DNA of 64,000 bases from Callipepla californica brunnescens. Its lineage: Eukaryota; Chordata; Aves; Galliformes; Odontophoridae. Both the position numbers and the translations under genes were made by a program. The notes beneath the pieces are model-generated. The model saw only the letters and a list, made by a program, of their open reading frames with translations. It ran no database searches and was not told the DNA's origin. The stretch spans positions 9,354,646 through 9,418,645 of the forward strand of contig JALIRH010000018.1 in assembly GCA_023055505.1 (NCBI GenBank), written 5' to 3'. Shown piece after piece: positions 50,322 to 62,040 of this stretch. The stretch's first letter is position 1. Each line of letters starts with the position of its first letter.

Positions 50322-50351
50322 ATGGATGATGGGAAGCTCACCATGAGGCAG
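50322..50351 (+). CDS. Candidate first coding exon, ten codons, unknown gene
   Basis: Ten in-frame codons from ATG at 50322 read MDDGKLTMRQ, ending exactly at CAG|GTGAGG, a near-consensus splice donor (exon ends at 50351, phase 0). The second ATG at 50343 (CTCACCATGAGG) has the better Kozak context, so the protein may begin MRQ. The exon sits at the 3' end of a CpG-rich leader, as first coding exons often do. Ten residues are too few to name a gene: several proteins begin MRQ, for example SMCO4, but nothing else here supports that. An equally open reading continues past the donor to about 50603, but that is CpG-driven. Alternatives are an entirely untranslated exon or a short upstream frame. 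Confidence 0.4.
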
Positions 50352-51680
50352 GTGAGGAGCGCGGCTGCGGGTGGGGGCAGCGCTGCGCTGGGCGGCACCG
50401 AAGCTTCTTTTCTTTTTTATCCCCTCAACCTAGTGCAAAGTAAGTTTCCGCGGAAAGGGAAGCATAAGAGATTTATTTATTTCGATTTTCAAGTTTTCCT
50501 CGCCGTGCGGGTCGCTGTGCGCCTGTTTAGAGGAAGAACGGCGTTTGCGAGATCCGTAAATCAATTCCCGGTTGCCGTGCATTGTGTGGGCTTGCCTCCG
50601 TGACATGGAAAAGGAAAGGACTCGCTGTGTTATAGGGCTAAATACGCCAATAATTCAGCCCAGGGATAATTTATTAAACTGCTCTGCGTGAGCTCCTTGC
50701 CTGCCAGTGCTTTAATCTTCTGATTGCTTTAAAATGTGGTAGTTTCAAGCTGTCTTACAGCCTCACAAAAGTACTTTAAGATGGGTTTTCTAGGGATTTT
50801 TTTTTCCCCAAGATTATTGAAATGAGTTTGTTTGTTTGTTTGTTTTCTGTTCACCTGAAGGGACGAAATGAGCTATTATTCTCGTTCCCCCAGTTAAAAG
50901 AAACAGTGTCGAGATGATTTTGATTCTCGCTGCTCCTAGTTTTGCAACAACGTGCAGTTAGAGAAGCCTGTGGGGTCCAGGCAAGCTGATGGGGCTGGGT
51001 GTGAAGGCTGAATCAGAGATCTGTCCCAGTTCCCAAAGCCTTGCCACTCTGCTTCCAAGTCTTGCACTTTGTATGCTCTTTTCTAGATAGGCAGTGGGTA
51101 AATATGAGGAAAGAAGGGAAGTTTTTTCTAGGTTCTCTTCTGTATTGGTGTTATTCATTCAGCTCTCAGTGGGACTTTTAGACTACATGTCCAGGGAGCG
51201 CGTGTGTGGATTTTTGCACCTGTAGTGCAAATGGAGCGTTTGTTTTGTGCTCGCTTACTGAAAGTGTGTGGGAAATCTCAGCTTCCTCACTCTGTTCTCT
51301 GAGTGGAGGGAGGTGGTGAAGGAGAGAATGCAGGTGGGGGTGGGAGGGGTATTTCCTTCTCTCACCAGACAATAAAATACTCCCGTTGTTTTTAAGAGGG
51401 AGGGAAATTCTTGTCCTTGCGAAGCCAAATGAAGGGCATTTTGTAAACCGCATAGTTCAGATTGGTCGGTCGGATGCATGCAGTCATCAGAAGTCGTTAT
51501 CACCGCAAGAGGGTACTTTGGCACAGGAGGTTGCCGATGGGGAATAGAGAAAGAAGCACTTACAGGCTGGCAGCAGAGAAAAGCAGAAAAAGTAAAACGC
51601 TCCGGGAAATACGCGCTTTGCTCACCTCGAGCATCTGGTTTTATGTCTTTAACTGAGCTTCGTAGCTGGTGGCTTATACA
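50352..51680. other. Start of the proposed first intron, CpG-elevated
   Basis: CpG density stays high to about 50610 (GCGCGGCTGCGG, GCTGCGCTGGGCGGCACCG, TTCCGCGG, GTGCGGGTCGCTGTGCGCC) and then drops. No exon seen. (GTTT)n at about 50826-50845. Confidence 0.5.
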
Positions 51681-52075
51681 GAACGGAGGAGGCGAATGAT
51701 ATTAGAGCCTGGGTACCCTCCCTCCCGCTCCGAGGGAAGAGGTGAGGGAGGAGGGAAGCGTTCCGCCTGGGGAGCGGAGCAGGCTCAGGCACAGCGCTGG
51801 CTCCTGCGTGGCCCAGCACGCCCCGGGTACCCGCCCCAGCTGCTGCTCCTGGGGAGGCAGGGCCGGCTGAAGGGCTGCCAGAGCTTGTTGAAACACCTGC
51901 CCCCGAGTGCGGTTTCGCACCCCGAGCCAAGGGAACGATTTAAAAGTATTTCCCCGGGTCTGGTTGTTTTCTTGGCCGGGGGTAGCTGCTTGTTTGGGTG
52001 GGAGCTGAGGGCTGGGGCGAGCCACGATTTACTGTATGGGGCCGTTAGGGAAATGGTTACAGCAGCCACTTGGGG
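51681..52075. promoter_or_regulatory. Second CpG-rich block, downstream of the promoter
   Basis: About 390 bp of high GC with clustered CpG (CCTCCCGCTCCGAGGG, GCGTTCCGCCTGG, GCACGCCCCGGGTACCCGCC, CCCGAGTGCGGTTTCGCACC). Long open frames occur on both strands, the longest 204 codons on + (51669-52283), as expected from stop-codon depletion in GC-rich DNA. It may be a downstream part of the CpG island, an intronic regulatory element or an alternative promoter. The + strand has GGTGAGGGAGG, a donor-like string, at about 51741, but there is no defined exon. Confidence 0.4.
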
Positions 52076-55000
52076 GGATGAATATCACATGCACCTGGAG
52101 CCCATGCTCCTGTTTGTAGTTTCCCATTCTTGTGGGAAAGAGGAATGTGCAGGCGGGTTTCCTGTTGGCCCATTTACTGCCCTCCTGTGCAGAGTGCCTA
52201 CACATTGTTCTCCCACCTTCCCTGTTGCCTTCCTGCCCTTTCCAGATGCTCCCATCCTTACACCAGCTGGCAGAAGGGGATGACTTGACTGCATCCTCTT
52301 ACTCCGGGTTCGGAGACCAACTGCTCCTACCTGTAGATGGTGGCAGCTACAGCTTAACTTGGGGCTGAAGAGTTAACTGTCAGGCAGGTGGCACATTGCT
52401 AGCACTGGAATAAAGCTGTATATTGTTCTGGTGAGTAAACTGGCCCAAAGGCAGCCCACAAGTACTAGACAATAGCATATCTGAGACAAATACACTCATC
52501 TCCTCAAAAGGAGTACAGGAGCTACTGGAGAATTGTAATTTACAGCTTGTTGAGCAGGTGAGGTTCAACCAACTTTACCACTGCACTGGTTCCTAGCAGG
52601 TAACTGGGTGGCATAGGATGCTGTGTTGAGGCTTGTAAATGAAATAGATATTAAAAAGCAGTCACTTCTAGCTGATAACTGAAAACCTCAGCAAAAGCTG
52701 TTTCCTCACTGCCTGATAGAAGTAATGACCTTGCATAGAGGCTTCAGGAGCCAAAATGGAAAAATTTCCATCCTGTTGCCGTGTTTCTGATATCTGGGAA
52801 AACATACTTGTCACCTGTAAAAGTTTAAGTATCCACAGGAAAACAAATCCGTTTTGGTATGCTGGGGTGCTGCAAGTATAATGATGGGAACCACAACTGC
52901 AGTTTTTAAACGGATTTTAGTGTGGTTGCAAGATAACAACAAAACAAACAAACCCACAGCTAACCTGACAAATAAGAATATTTTGCAGGAAACACATCTG
53001 CTTTGTAGACAACTCTGTTCAGTTTGTTACTTGAAAAGATGCCCAAGCAAGGCAATGTGCAAGTGATGGAGATGTCTGAGAAGGTGCTCTGCCCTTGCAT
53101 GCTGGTAGGTGGCTTTGTGTGGCTGGAGGCTATCACTGACTGGATTCCCTCAGTTTGCTGTAGAACTGGAGAGGGCACTGTGAGCTCTGTTTTAAGTTCC
53201 CTAAGCTCACTTCATGGGAAAACAAATGTTTGATGAATTTTAGTATTTCATTTTCACCCCCTTTCACCCGCAACAAATCCTTGAAGAGCAGCTTGTGGGA
53301 GTGCAGTGACAACAAATGCAATGCCTTGCCTTGGCCTCTTCCTATTGAAGTCCCATTGACTTTGATCATGGCAGAGTTGAGGCCTTTGTCACAAAAGAGG
53401 TCTAACAAAATGACTGTTAACTGACAGGCCACCTAAAAATGAAAAACTGTTTCTAAGGCATGTAAGGCCATTGCAACTAGTTATCACAGCTGCAGTCATG
53501 TAGCTTTTAGTGTGCATGCAGTTCACCAAATGAGTAAATGCTGCGCACAGTTCAGTGAATAATACATGCAAAACACAAAAACGTCCCCTTTGCTTACAGA
53601 TGTTTAAGTTCTTAGCATGTGTTTCCTATTTCCTATTTTCTTTTGCATACCTTTTAGAATTCTTAATGTGTTCCTCAGTGGAAACACTGTTTTCTTATCC
53701 TGGGGTGCTCTAATCCTTAGTCTTGCTTTAGGAAACTCTTTTTAAAGTTCCTTCTGGGACATTTTGTTGTTTGTTTGGTCTGTGATGGAAGAACAAGCAT
53801 CTCAGAGAATGCTGTTTGGTTGTTTTTGTTTTGTGTGTGTGCAGTGCAGAATAAAGAAAACAAGTGTACAAAGTCTTCAGGCAGAGAGTCTATCAGTTAA
53901 TTAGTGGCGGGGCATTGCTCCATAGGAAGCCTGGTGAGGATTTGGTGCGTGTGTGTATGTGTGTTGTCTGCCTCCTTTGATCACTTGTGTGGTAAATAGA
54001 CGTGCAGTGTAGCTATGGCAACATGTGCTGTAGGTTGGTGGGAACAGAGGGGATGGGATCTCTGGACAAAGGGCAGTTTGTTAGAGTGGTTGGTTCTGAT
54101 TAGAAAAAGGTGGCACCAGTCAGGGCATTTAAAAACATCAGTTTTGCAAAACACAAATGTATGTTATCAGTTTCAAAGTGGCATTTGTTTCTGTAGTGCT
54201 GAAGTAGCAGATCATATGGAAGACTGGGGAGGGGGAGGAATAATAAAAAGCAGAAGCAAAACCTGGTAACACTTCTGAGTGCTAGTATATTCTTGCTGGA
54301 TATCCTTCTGGTCTTGCTGTAGAGTGGATGCATTTTGCAAGAGTGCATTTGGTTGAACTAAATTACCATAGATAATATATTGTTTTAAAATTAAGACTTT
54401 AATGATGTAATGATGATAGCCAGAGGTTTTCTGTTACATCTGGTCCTTTCTCCAATGTCTCAAAATACAATATTCCTTTTGAGATCAATGCTACTGTACC
54501 TATTCCAGCAGCCCACCTGTAGAGGTCAGACTTGAAATTCTCAATCTTCACTTGTTAGAATTTCAGCCTGAAGCTAAACTTATAAAACAGCAAAACCGAG
54601 CACAGCCACTTAGCTCATTAACTTTGTGGGATACTCTTAAAATAATATTGGTTTATAGATATCAGGTTATTAAGTAACACGACATTTCTGCAACTCATAG
54701 TACACCAAAATTCAGCCTTCTCTCCCAGCTCGCAGAGCCTGGTGTGGAGCTTTTATTAGTGCCTGATTTATTTAGATGCGTATCTTGCTCTCTGATCCCC
54801 AGCAGGCCTCCTGCCTTTGATGGGGCCTGTCTCCGGCCCTCGCTTCCCACCCAGCACTGGGCCCCGCTGGCTTACTCCTTCCCCCACTGCCCTGTCCTAG
54901 GGCTTCCCCACTGGAGAGGGACGGAGGCAGAAACACAGAGTGCTCTGGCGGCACTGGAGTCCTGCAAAAAAGTTGCCTGGGCTCAGAGTCCCTCTGCAGA

Positions 55001-58000
55001 GTAACATCGGAGGTAAGGGGTTTATTGCAGCCTGGGGTCGAGGAAAATGAGCTGCTGGGGACAAGGAACTCATGGTGGTGAATGCTCTGGGGATGGATAT
55101 GCCGAAACTCAGTAAATGGGAAGATGGAGAAGCAATTTGGGCTGGCTGAGGGTGAGGGCTGAGCTAGGAGAAAGGGGTAGACCTGTGTTCGCACACAGCC
55201 CCGTGAATAGCCTTGTGAATGTACATTGGGGTTTGTTTGAACTGAATTTTGGACTTGTTAGGGTACAGTGTTCTTTAGCCTCTCCTTGGACTGAAAGTCT
55301 TTTATTGCAGCTTGGAGCTTGTAATGCTTTAGCAATCTGTAAGGAATTACTGTATATCCCCAAGATCCCTGCCTGAGAGCTGGAAAAGGCACTACAGGGT
55401 AGGAAGCTGATTTTGATCTCTTTCCTAAGCAATGAGAATAACTCTTAATTCTTTAAAATTCCTTCCTATTTGCTGTCATCTCATGGTTGTTTGTCATTAT
55501 AATTTATATCTTCCCAGGGGGATGTGGGAAGACTAAGTAATTGGCAAATAGGCTATATTTGTTTGGCCCCGAAGTAGGATAAACCTTTTCTGGTTACATA
55601 AGTGTTGAGATGGTTTGCTAAGAACAATTTTAAGGCAGTAAAGCAAATAGCTGAGTTCAGGCTTTTACCCTTGGCTTAGTGGGGCGGTAAATAAGGAGAT
55701 CTACAGAGTTGTTAGGATTTTTCATTGCAGCATGACAGACTGTAACAAAAACCTTTTTGGAGGGGTATTTCACAGCCTCAGAAAGGAATGGGTGAGATTC
55801 TATGATACTTGCACCATGTGTTGGGGTGGGGAGGTCAATGTTGTGCGTGTGCCTCTGGCAGCACTGACAGCTGCCTGTCATGCTTTGCCTCAGCTGCCAT
55901 GATGCCTGGGCACCTGCAGCCTCTGGCATTGCCTATCCATTGCCATAATGGGTATAGAAACCAGGAAGAACAAGGCTCTCTGCTGCTGCTTGAAACTTTT
56001 TGGGGTACCAAAGACACTGGAGAATAGAGGATTGCCCATGTGGGAGTAGCCTTCTGTGGGATGTGTGGGCTGGAATCCCAGCCCTGCACCTGCTTTCAGT
56101 CCTAAGCAGGTGTCCGTGACTAATGGCATTAACTTGGCTCTTTGGGCCTCCAGGTATTTAATTACTGAACAGCCGCAGTGGGGCATTGAGGCCCCTCTCC
56201 ACCAGAGTGGCAGGTTGGGCTCTCGTCTGTGATACCAGAGCTGCTGCACTACTTTTAGTCAAATAAAACAAGAGCATGCTCAGATGAGACCCCTGACCAT
56301 TTCTGATACCTTTATTTTTAATTTTCCTTATTAGAAACTATTCTGAGCATTAGCTGAGGCTTGTCCTTCCTGTTAAAGACTTCTGAGAAAGCAGCCTCTT
56401 CTGGCAAAACAGTTCTAAAAATGTGTATTTATTTTACAATAATTGTCCCATATGGCAATATACTTTTTTTTCTTCTGTTTTTCTTTTATTTTTCTTCCTG
56501 AGAGGAAAATGGAAATATCAAAACAAGAAATTAATTAAAAAAAAGAATACTACAAATATATCTACCTATTTAGAACTGGAGCCTTTTAATCATAACCGCC
56601 AGCATCCCAATTTCACAGTATTCTTCATCACCAAGGAAGCTCTGAAAGTGTTGGAGGGGGGTTCATCACTGGAATGTATGCATTTATTTTTTTTTTCCAG
56701 TTTGCCCTAAGATTATGCTTTTACTGCAAAATCTATAGATTCTACAGAAAGATTTAAGTTCCATTGACATTTTCTGCTTTGGGGACCAGCAAGGTCTGTC
56801 TGATTCCTGCGAGGCATGTATTGCTCTCACTTTTCCTGTTTCAACTTTTCTGGGAGTTTGTGAGGCTGTAGCCAGAAACCTACACAACTCTGTTTACAGT
56901 CTCTCTGCAAAACATGTGTGCCATAAATCTGATGTGCAGAGGAACAGCAAGGAGGAAGGGGGGGCTGCCCTGGGCAAGGAGAAGGGCTGCACCTCTGAGA
57001 GCACTGCGTGTGGACTGAGCACTTAGGCAGGTACATTTGACAGGAAGGAGCGTGGGATGCTCCCTCAGTATTTTGGCTCTGCGTGCTATAAAGTGGTATC
57101 GAAACTGTTGTGCACTTTGATAGCTAGCACTCATTAGGTATGCAGACAAACAGTATGCGACTTAGGAGCTTAGATTTTGACGTGTGCAGAGCTCAACTAT
57201 TTTCACCAGCCTTGGTAGCATCTGCTGAAACAAGTGACTGTAAGAAGTTAATGACTTCATTTCTAACTGGATAACCTCAAAGTATAGATTAGGCAGAGAC
57301 TTCAAACTGGGAGCTAAGCAGTTCAAAAGTGCACTATATTGTTTTGGTCTAATTAACACAACATGGTGATAAGACATTAAAGCAGAGTGACAACACTATA
57401 CATTGATAACAGGGGACATTAATGCCTGCAGACACAGTCTACATTGTAAAAATCTGAAGAAAAAAAAAGCTTATTATGTTAGATAGGTCAATGTGATTTG
57501 ACCTAGTTTTGCTTTGCTGCTTGGAAATTATGTCAGTATTAGTTATGTCATCTCCTTGGATGAGCAATTTAACATCCTTTTTGCATTGCAGTGTTGTCCT
57601 AATATTTTATATATATTTACCTACTCTCTAAAAGGATCCTTCAGGCTGATTGCAGAGATCCAGGAAATTATGATACAAAACCAAACCTCCTGAAATAGGA
57701 TTCTCTTTTATGTATCTCCTCTGTGTAACAAAAGGAGTGGTTTTAGTCAAAGTGAAATTGTATCTACAGAATTTGAAATAAATCTTGTTCCTCTTGCCTG
57801 TAACGCTAATTAAGTTTGTGGAGAAATAATGGCTATGTTAATTCATGTAGCCATGTACGCCTATCTCATGAAGGTTTTTCATGACTGGAGAATAGAATTA
57901 TTAACTTTACCTGGATGCTTATGTAAAATAGGGTGGATTAAAGGAACCATTACACATGCTTTCCCTGTGAAATGCAAGATCTCACCTGAGGTCATCTGTA

Positions 58001-59245
58001 CTTCTCTTGGAAAAACTGAGTTCTTTCTTTCAGTCTTGAGCAAATTCACAAGGTCTTCCCTTTATGATACATTGTGTGTTGTTTTTTTTTTTTTTTTCTT
58101 TCCCTCTTACCATCTGGACCTGTAAAACAAGACTGCCTATTTGCCTGGGCTCAAATTGCGGTACATCAGGGATCAACTTAAGGATTAAATGCTACTGTTC
58201 TCTGTTCTGGTAGAATAATCTGTTGCTGCTATATTCAGTTACGGTGTATTGTTGAATGCTAGGACTTGTCTCATTCTCGCTTTTACCTACATCCCTACAG
58301 CTACGTCTCTTACTGCTATGTCACAATTGCAAGGTATTGTGTGGTTGCAGCTTCTGCTTCCTAGCCTTGTTTGATCCGAAATGAGGAACTGTGACGCCTG
58401 ATTTTGCTTCTGCTGAAGTTAGTGGGGTTGCCGAGGTGGGATGGATTTTTCCCTTCAAAATACTGTGTTATTCAAGAGGGAAATTGTCACCCCTGTGACA
58501 AACACTAAGCACATCAGTTGAAAGCATGAGAGCAAACTCAGACTTTCCTTCCCATTTTGAAGAGTTTGTTTGTTCATTTTAATTGGATGTGTCTTTTCTT
58601 GAATTGTAAGGAATTTGTCCTTAAATTTCAGTGTGAGCTTGCTCTTTGCAGTGTCAAAATACACTAATGAAGTGCTGTACAGTTTTTTCACCATTTCTTC
58701 ACAAAAGCATCAAATCTTCAAAAGGTCTTGCTTAATCAGTTAGCAGCTCAAGTTAAAATTGAAATTGTAATAGCTCTACAAAATCTCTGGGTATGCTTCA
58801 GATGCAAATGCCCTTAACATCTCTTGTTAACCAGCCTAATTGGAACAAAAGCCAACAGGAGCGAGTGCTCAGCAGTGCCTCTTCTGTGCTATAGTATTTG
58901 CTCTTGATCCTTAATTAAGCCTTGTTTCTGAAGGTTAAAAAATCCTTCCATAATATAACTCTCCTTGAATGTCTCAACTGCAAAAGAAACTGTTGTGGGA
59001 GAAGTGTGCTATTCCTTCCTTCTCCCTTTAAAGAAAAATAAGGTAAAAACTGCTTATGAACATAAGCAAAGACTGTAAATAAATATCGTGTAGCCCTAGA
59101 GCAGCGTAAGCCCAGGTATTGAATATCTTGTTTGTGTTTGTACACTGGTTATCCAAGATGGTGATGGTTTATAAGCAAATGCAAAAATCTTCTCTCAACC
59201 TTTAACTGCTGTCATGGGTAAGTTGTTTTTTTTTTTCTTACATCC
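52076..59245. other. Intron-like or intergenic spacer, about 7.2 kb
   Basis: No coding exon recognised. 52080-52370 and 54780-55020 are moderately GC-rich and carry chance open frames on both strands. GT-rich simple sequence lies at about 53940-53963 and a T16 run at 58082-58097. Confidence 0.5.
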
Positions 59246-59815
59246 TGAGAGAATTTCCTTTGAAAGCAGCTCATGCCCATTGCTTCTTGTCCTGACAGCA
59301 GTCTCTCTTGGGAAGAGAGTAACTCCATCTGCTCTGCAACAAGCATTTTAGATATTCTAGAAGTATGATTACATCCCTCGTGACCCTTATTTTCTTCAGG
59401 CTGAGCAAATCTGGTCCCTCCAATTTTTCCTCTTATGTCAAGATCCCTAGCCCACTAATTACACCAGTGGCCCTTCGATGAACCCTTTCAAACTTCTTCA
59501 AATGCAGGAACCAAAACGGGATACAGTATTCCAAGTGGGACCTAAGAAGTCCCTGTTAGAGTAAGATAGTCGTACTCCTTGATTTACTGACTACTCTTGC
59601 TGGTATAGCTTGAGACACTGCTCGCCACCTTTCCTGCCAGGGAGCACTGGTGGCTCATGTTCAGTTTGCTGCCTCCTACAGCCCCCCACTCCCTTTCAGC
59701 AGAGTTACTCCTCTGTCCACAATTTGCCCTGCTGCTTGGGATTACTCTTTTCCAAGCACAGGACGTTACATTTATCTTTGTTAAAGCTTATGTTAAGGCT
59801 GCTAAGAAGGTTAGT
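59246..59815 (-). mobile_element. Old, diverged CR1 LINE fragment
   Basis: The antisense CR1 ORF2 3' region is recognisable in order on the + strand: CCCATTGCTTCTTGTCCTG, CAAGCATTTTAGATATT, CTTCAGGCTGAGCAAATCTG, CCCTTCGATGAACCCTTTC, GGATACAGTATTCCAAGTGG, then CAGAGTTACTCCTCTG and CAAGCACAGGACGTTACATT. These match the order in the 3.7 kb and 60.6 kb copies but are more diverged, and the very 3' end with its octamer is missing. The two + strand open frames at 59610-59851 run antisense to it. Confidence 0.8.
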
Positions 59816-60626
59816 TTACAGCCTCCAAGAAAGGCTTCCCAACTGAGGTAACAAAACCACACTTTCCTCCTTTAGCTTGATGTCACTGCATGATTGCCCA
59901 CAAAGGGCTTTAGTTATTTCTCAAGCATTATATGTCTTTCTGGACTAGAAATCCTGGGGTATTAGGTCATGGATCTCGTATAATTTGTCTTTTTCAATGA
60001 TATTTTTCTATTGTCTGTTTCCATGAATTTATACTTGTAAATATCGTAGAGCCATTAGCATTAGGAAGACAGATTGTGTCTCTGTGGTCTAGAAAATCTG
60101 GAAACTGTTACCAGATTAGGAAAGTCTGTGGAGAAGTGCACTTTATTTCCCAGTTTGTCTTGAGCTGATGAGGTGGGTATGCCTCAAGAGAGACAACAGT
60201 GCTGTTTTTTGCTCTGAGGTAACATTTACATTTGTTGCTCTAGTCCAGTGATTTTTCATCTCTCTGGTTCAAGCCTCGCTTCCCCCTTTCCATCTCTGCT
60301 TTACTATTTCTGTTACTGCTCCCTCGCTTCTCTGTCATCTGTCTTTAGCCTTCTGCTCTTTCGCTAGGTATCTGGACAGTGCTGGAGCTCACAGGAGTTA
60401 CAGGCTAAACACGGAAGGGAGAGAGGTATAGTGCAGAAAGATGCAAAATGCTATCTCCATCTCTCCTTTTCAAATGTGTTTTTAATTGCACTTGGGAAAT
60501 AGGCTTTGCCAACCTGGGATTCTCCTGCCCTGGTTTATGGGCAACTGGCAATTTGAGCATGACAAGCAAGAAGAAAATTGTGTGGGTGGTTTTTTTGGGT
60601 TTTTTTTTTCCCTCTCTTCACTTACA
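59816..60626. other. Unannotated spacer between CR1 copies
   Basis: Nothing recognised apart from a short T-run at 60588-60610. Confidence 0.5.
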
Positions 60627-61200
60627 GAGAATCATAAAATGGTGTGGGTTGAAAGGGGCCTTAAGGACCACCTAGTTCCCCCTCCACTGCCATTGGCAAG
60701 GATGCCTTCCACTAGACCAGATTGCCCAAATCCTCATCAAGCTTGGCCTAGAACAACTCCGGGGATGAGACATCCACAGTGTCTCTGAGCAGCTTGTTCC
60801 AGTGCCTCACCACTGCCATAATAAAGAATCTCTTCATTGTTTCTAGTATAAGTCTACGTTCTGTTTAAGACCATTATCCCTTGTCTTATCACTACATGTC
60901 CTGGTAAATGTTTCTCTATATCTTTTTTATAAGATTCCTTCAAGGAGATGCTGCTGTAAGGGCTCCCTGGAGCCTTCTCTAGGCTAAGTAACACATACTT
61001 TCTCAGCCTGTCTTCACAGGTGAGATGCTCCATCCCCTCTGATTATCTTCATGGTCTTCTTCTGGACTTGCTCCAACAAATCCATGTCTTGTGCTCAGGA
61101 CCCTAGAGCTGGAAGCAGTACTCCAGGTGGAATCTTGTGAGAGCAGAGTAGAGTCAGACAATAACCTCCTTCAACCTGTTCGCTGTGCTTTTTTCCATCA
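60627..61200 (-). mobile_element. CR1 LINE fragment
   Basis: The + strand starts AGAATCATAAAATGGTGTGG, then GGACCACCTAGTTCCCCCTC and GTTCCAGTGCCTCACCACTG, then CCTTGTCTTATCACTACATG and ACTCCAGGTGGAATCTTGTG. This is antisense CR1 from the 3' terminal octamer well into ORF2. It fades out at about 61200. Confidence 0.95.
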
Positions 61201-61749
61201 TTGAACTAGAACTGGTAATTTTCCTTGCAAATCCTGACTGTAAAATATTTTAGAGTCTGAACATTTTTGGGGGTTGATGGTTTTTGTCATTAGGTGATGC
61301 TATGGCAGGACATGACCAAAATGTGTTCGCCTTTTTGAGGTACTTGAGAGGAAAGAAAGGAAGAGATAGACAGGGACAGCTCTGGCTGTTTGTGCTATTC
61401 CTACTTTAAAGGAAAAACAGCTTTCTATTTTTCTTGACAGAAGTGTGTTTTAAAATACCTGGGTGCATTCCTGAGACAAGAATAGTTGCTTAGAAAATAA
61501 AGGGCAGGAGAAAAGGACAGAAAGAGGCCGAGGGGGAAAATGACTGTGGGAGAAAAGATCAAGAGAAACCTGGAGAAAGAGGAAAGTTGCCAGTCTTTTC
61601 TTAAATTTTTGTTAGGAAACATGAGGAAGAAAATTGTGAATACAGGAATTGTTATTGAAGCTTGCTTGAAAGCCTTGAGAATGAATATGAAAGTAGGACT
61701 GTCTGTGTAAAAGAATCAGAAGTTGCCTTGGCAAGCAGGGATAAAATAA
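61201..61749. other. Unannotated spacer
   Basis: Purine-rich in 61480-61590; nothing recognised. Confidence 0.5.
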
Positions 61750-62040
61750 AGATAGAATGGTTTGAGTTGGAAGGTCATCTAGTTCATCTACCCTGCAGTG
61801 AACAGGAACACCTACAGTTAGATCAGGTGCTCAGAATCCTGTTCAGCCTGACCTTAAACGTCTCCAAGGAATGGGCTTCTACCACCTCTCTGGGCAACCT
61901 GTTCCTGTGCCTTACCACCCTTACTGTGAATAACGTCTTCCTTTTGTCCAAGCTAAACCTCCCCTATTTTAGTTTGAAACCATTTTCTCTTGTTGTATTA
62001 TAACAGAACCTGCGGAAGTTCCCTTATTTCTTATAGATTC
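61750..62040 (-). mobile_element. CR1 LINE 3'-end fragment
   Basis: The + strand reads ATAGAATGGTTTGAGTTGGA, AGGTCATCTAGTTCATCTAC, CTCTGGGCAACCTGTTCCTG, TGCCTTACCACCCTTACTGT and TTTTAGTTTGAAACCATTTT: antisense CR1 3' end and ORF2 C terminus. The element ends near 62040. Confidence 0.95.

Noticed and set aside
51669..52283. 204-codon + strand open frame
   Set aside because: Lies in GC-rich DNA where stops are scarce, with overlapping long frames on the other strand too; no domain recognised.
55657..56249. Cluster of overlapping open frames on both strands
   Set aside because: Frames conflict, lack splice or start context, and match no protein that I recognise.
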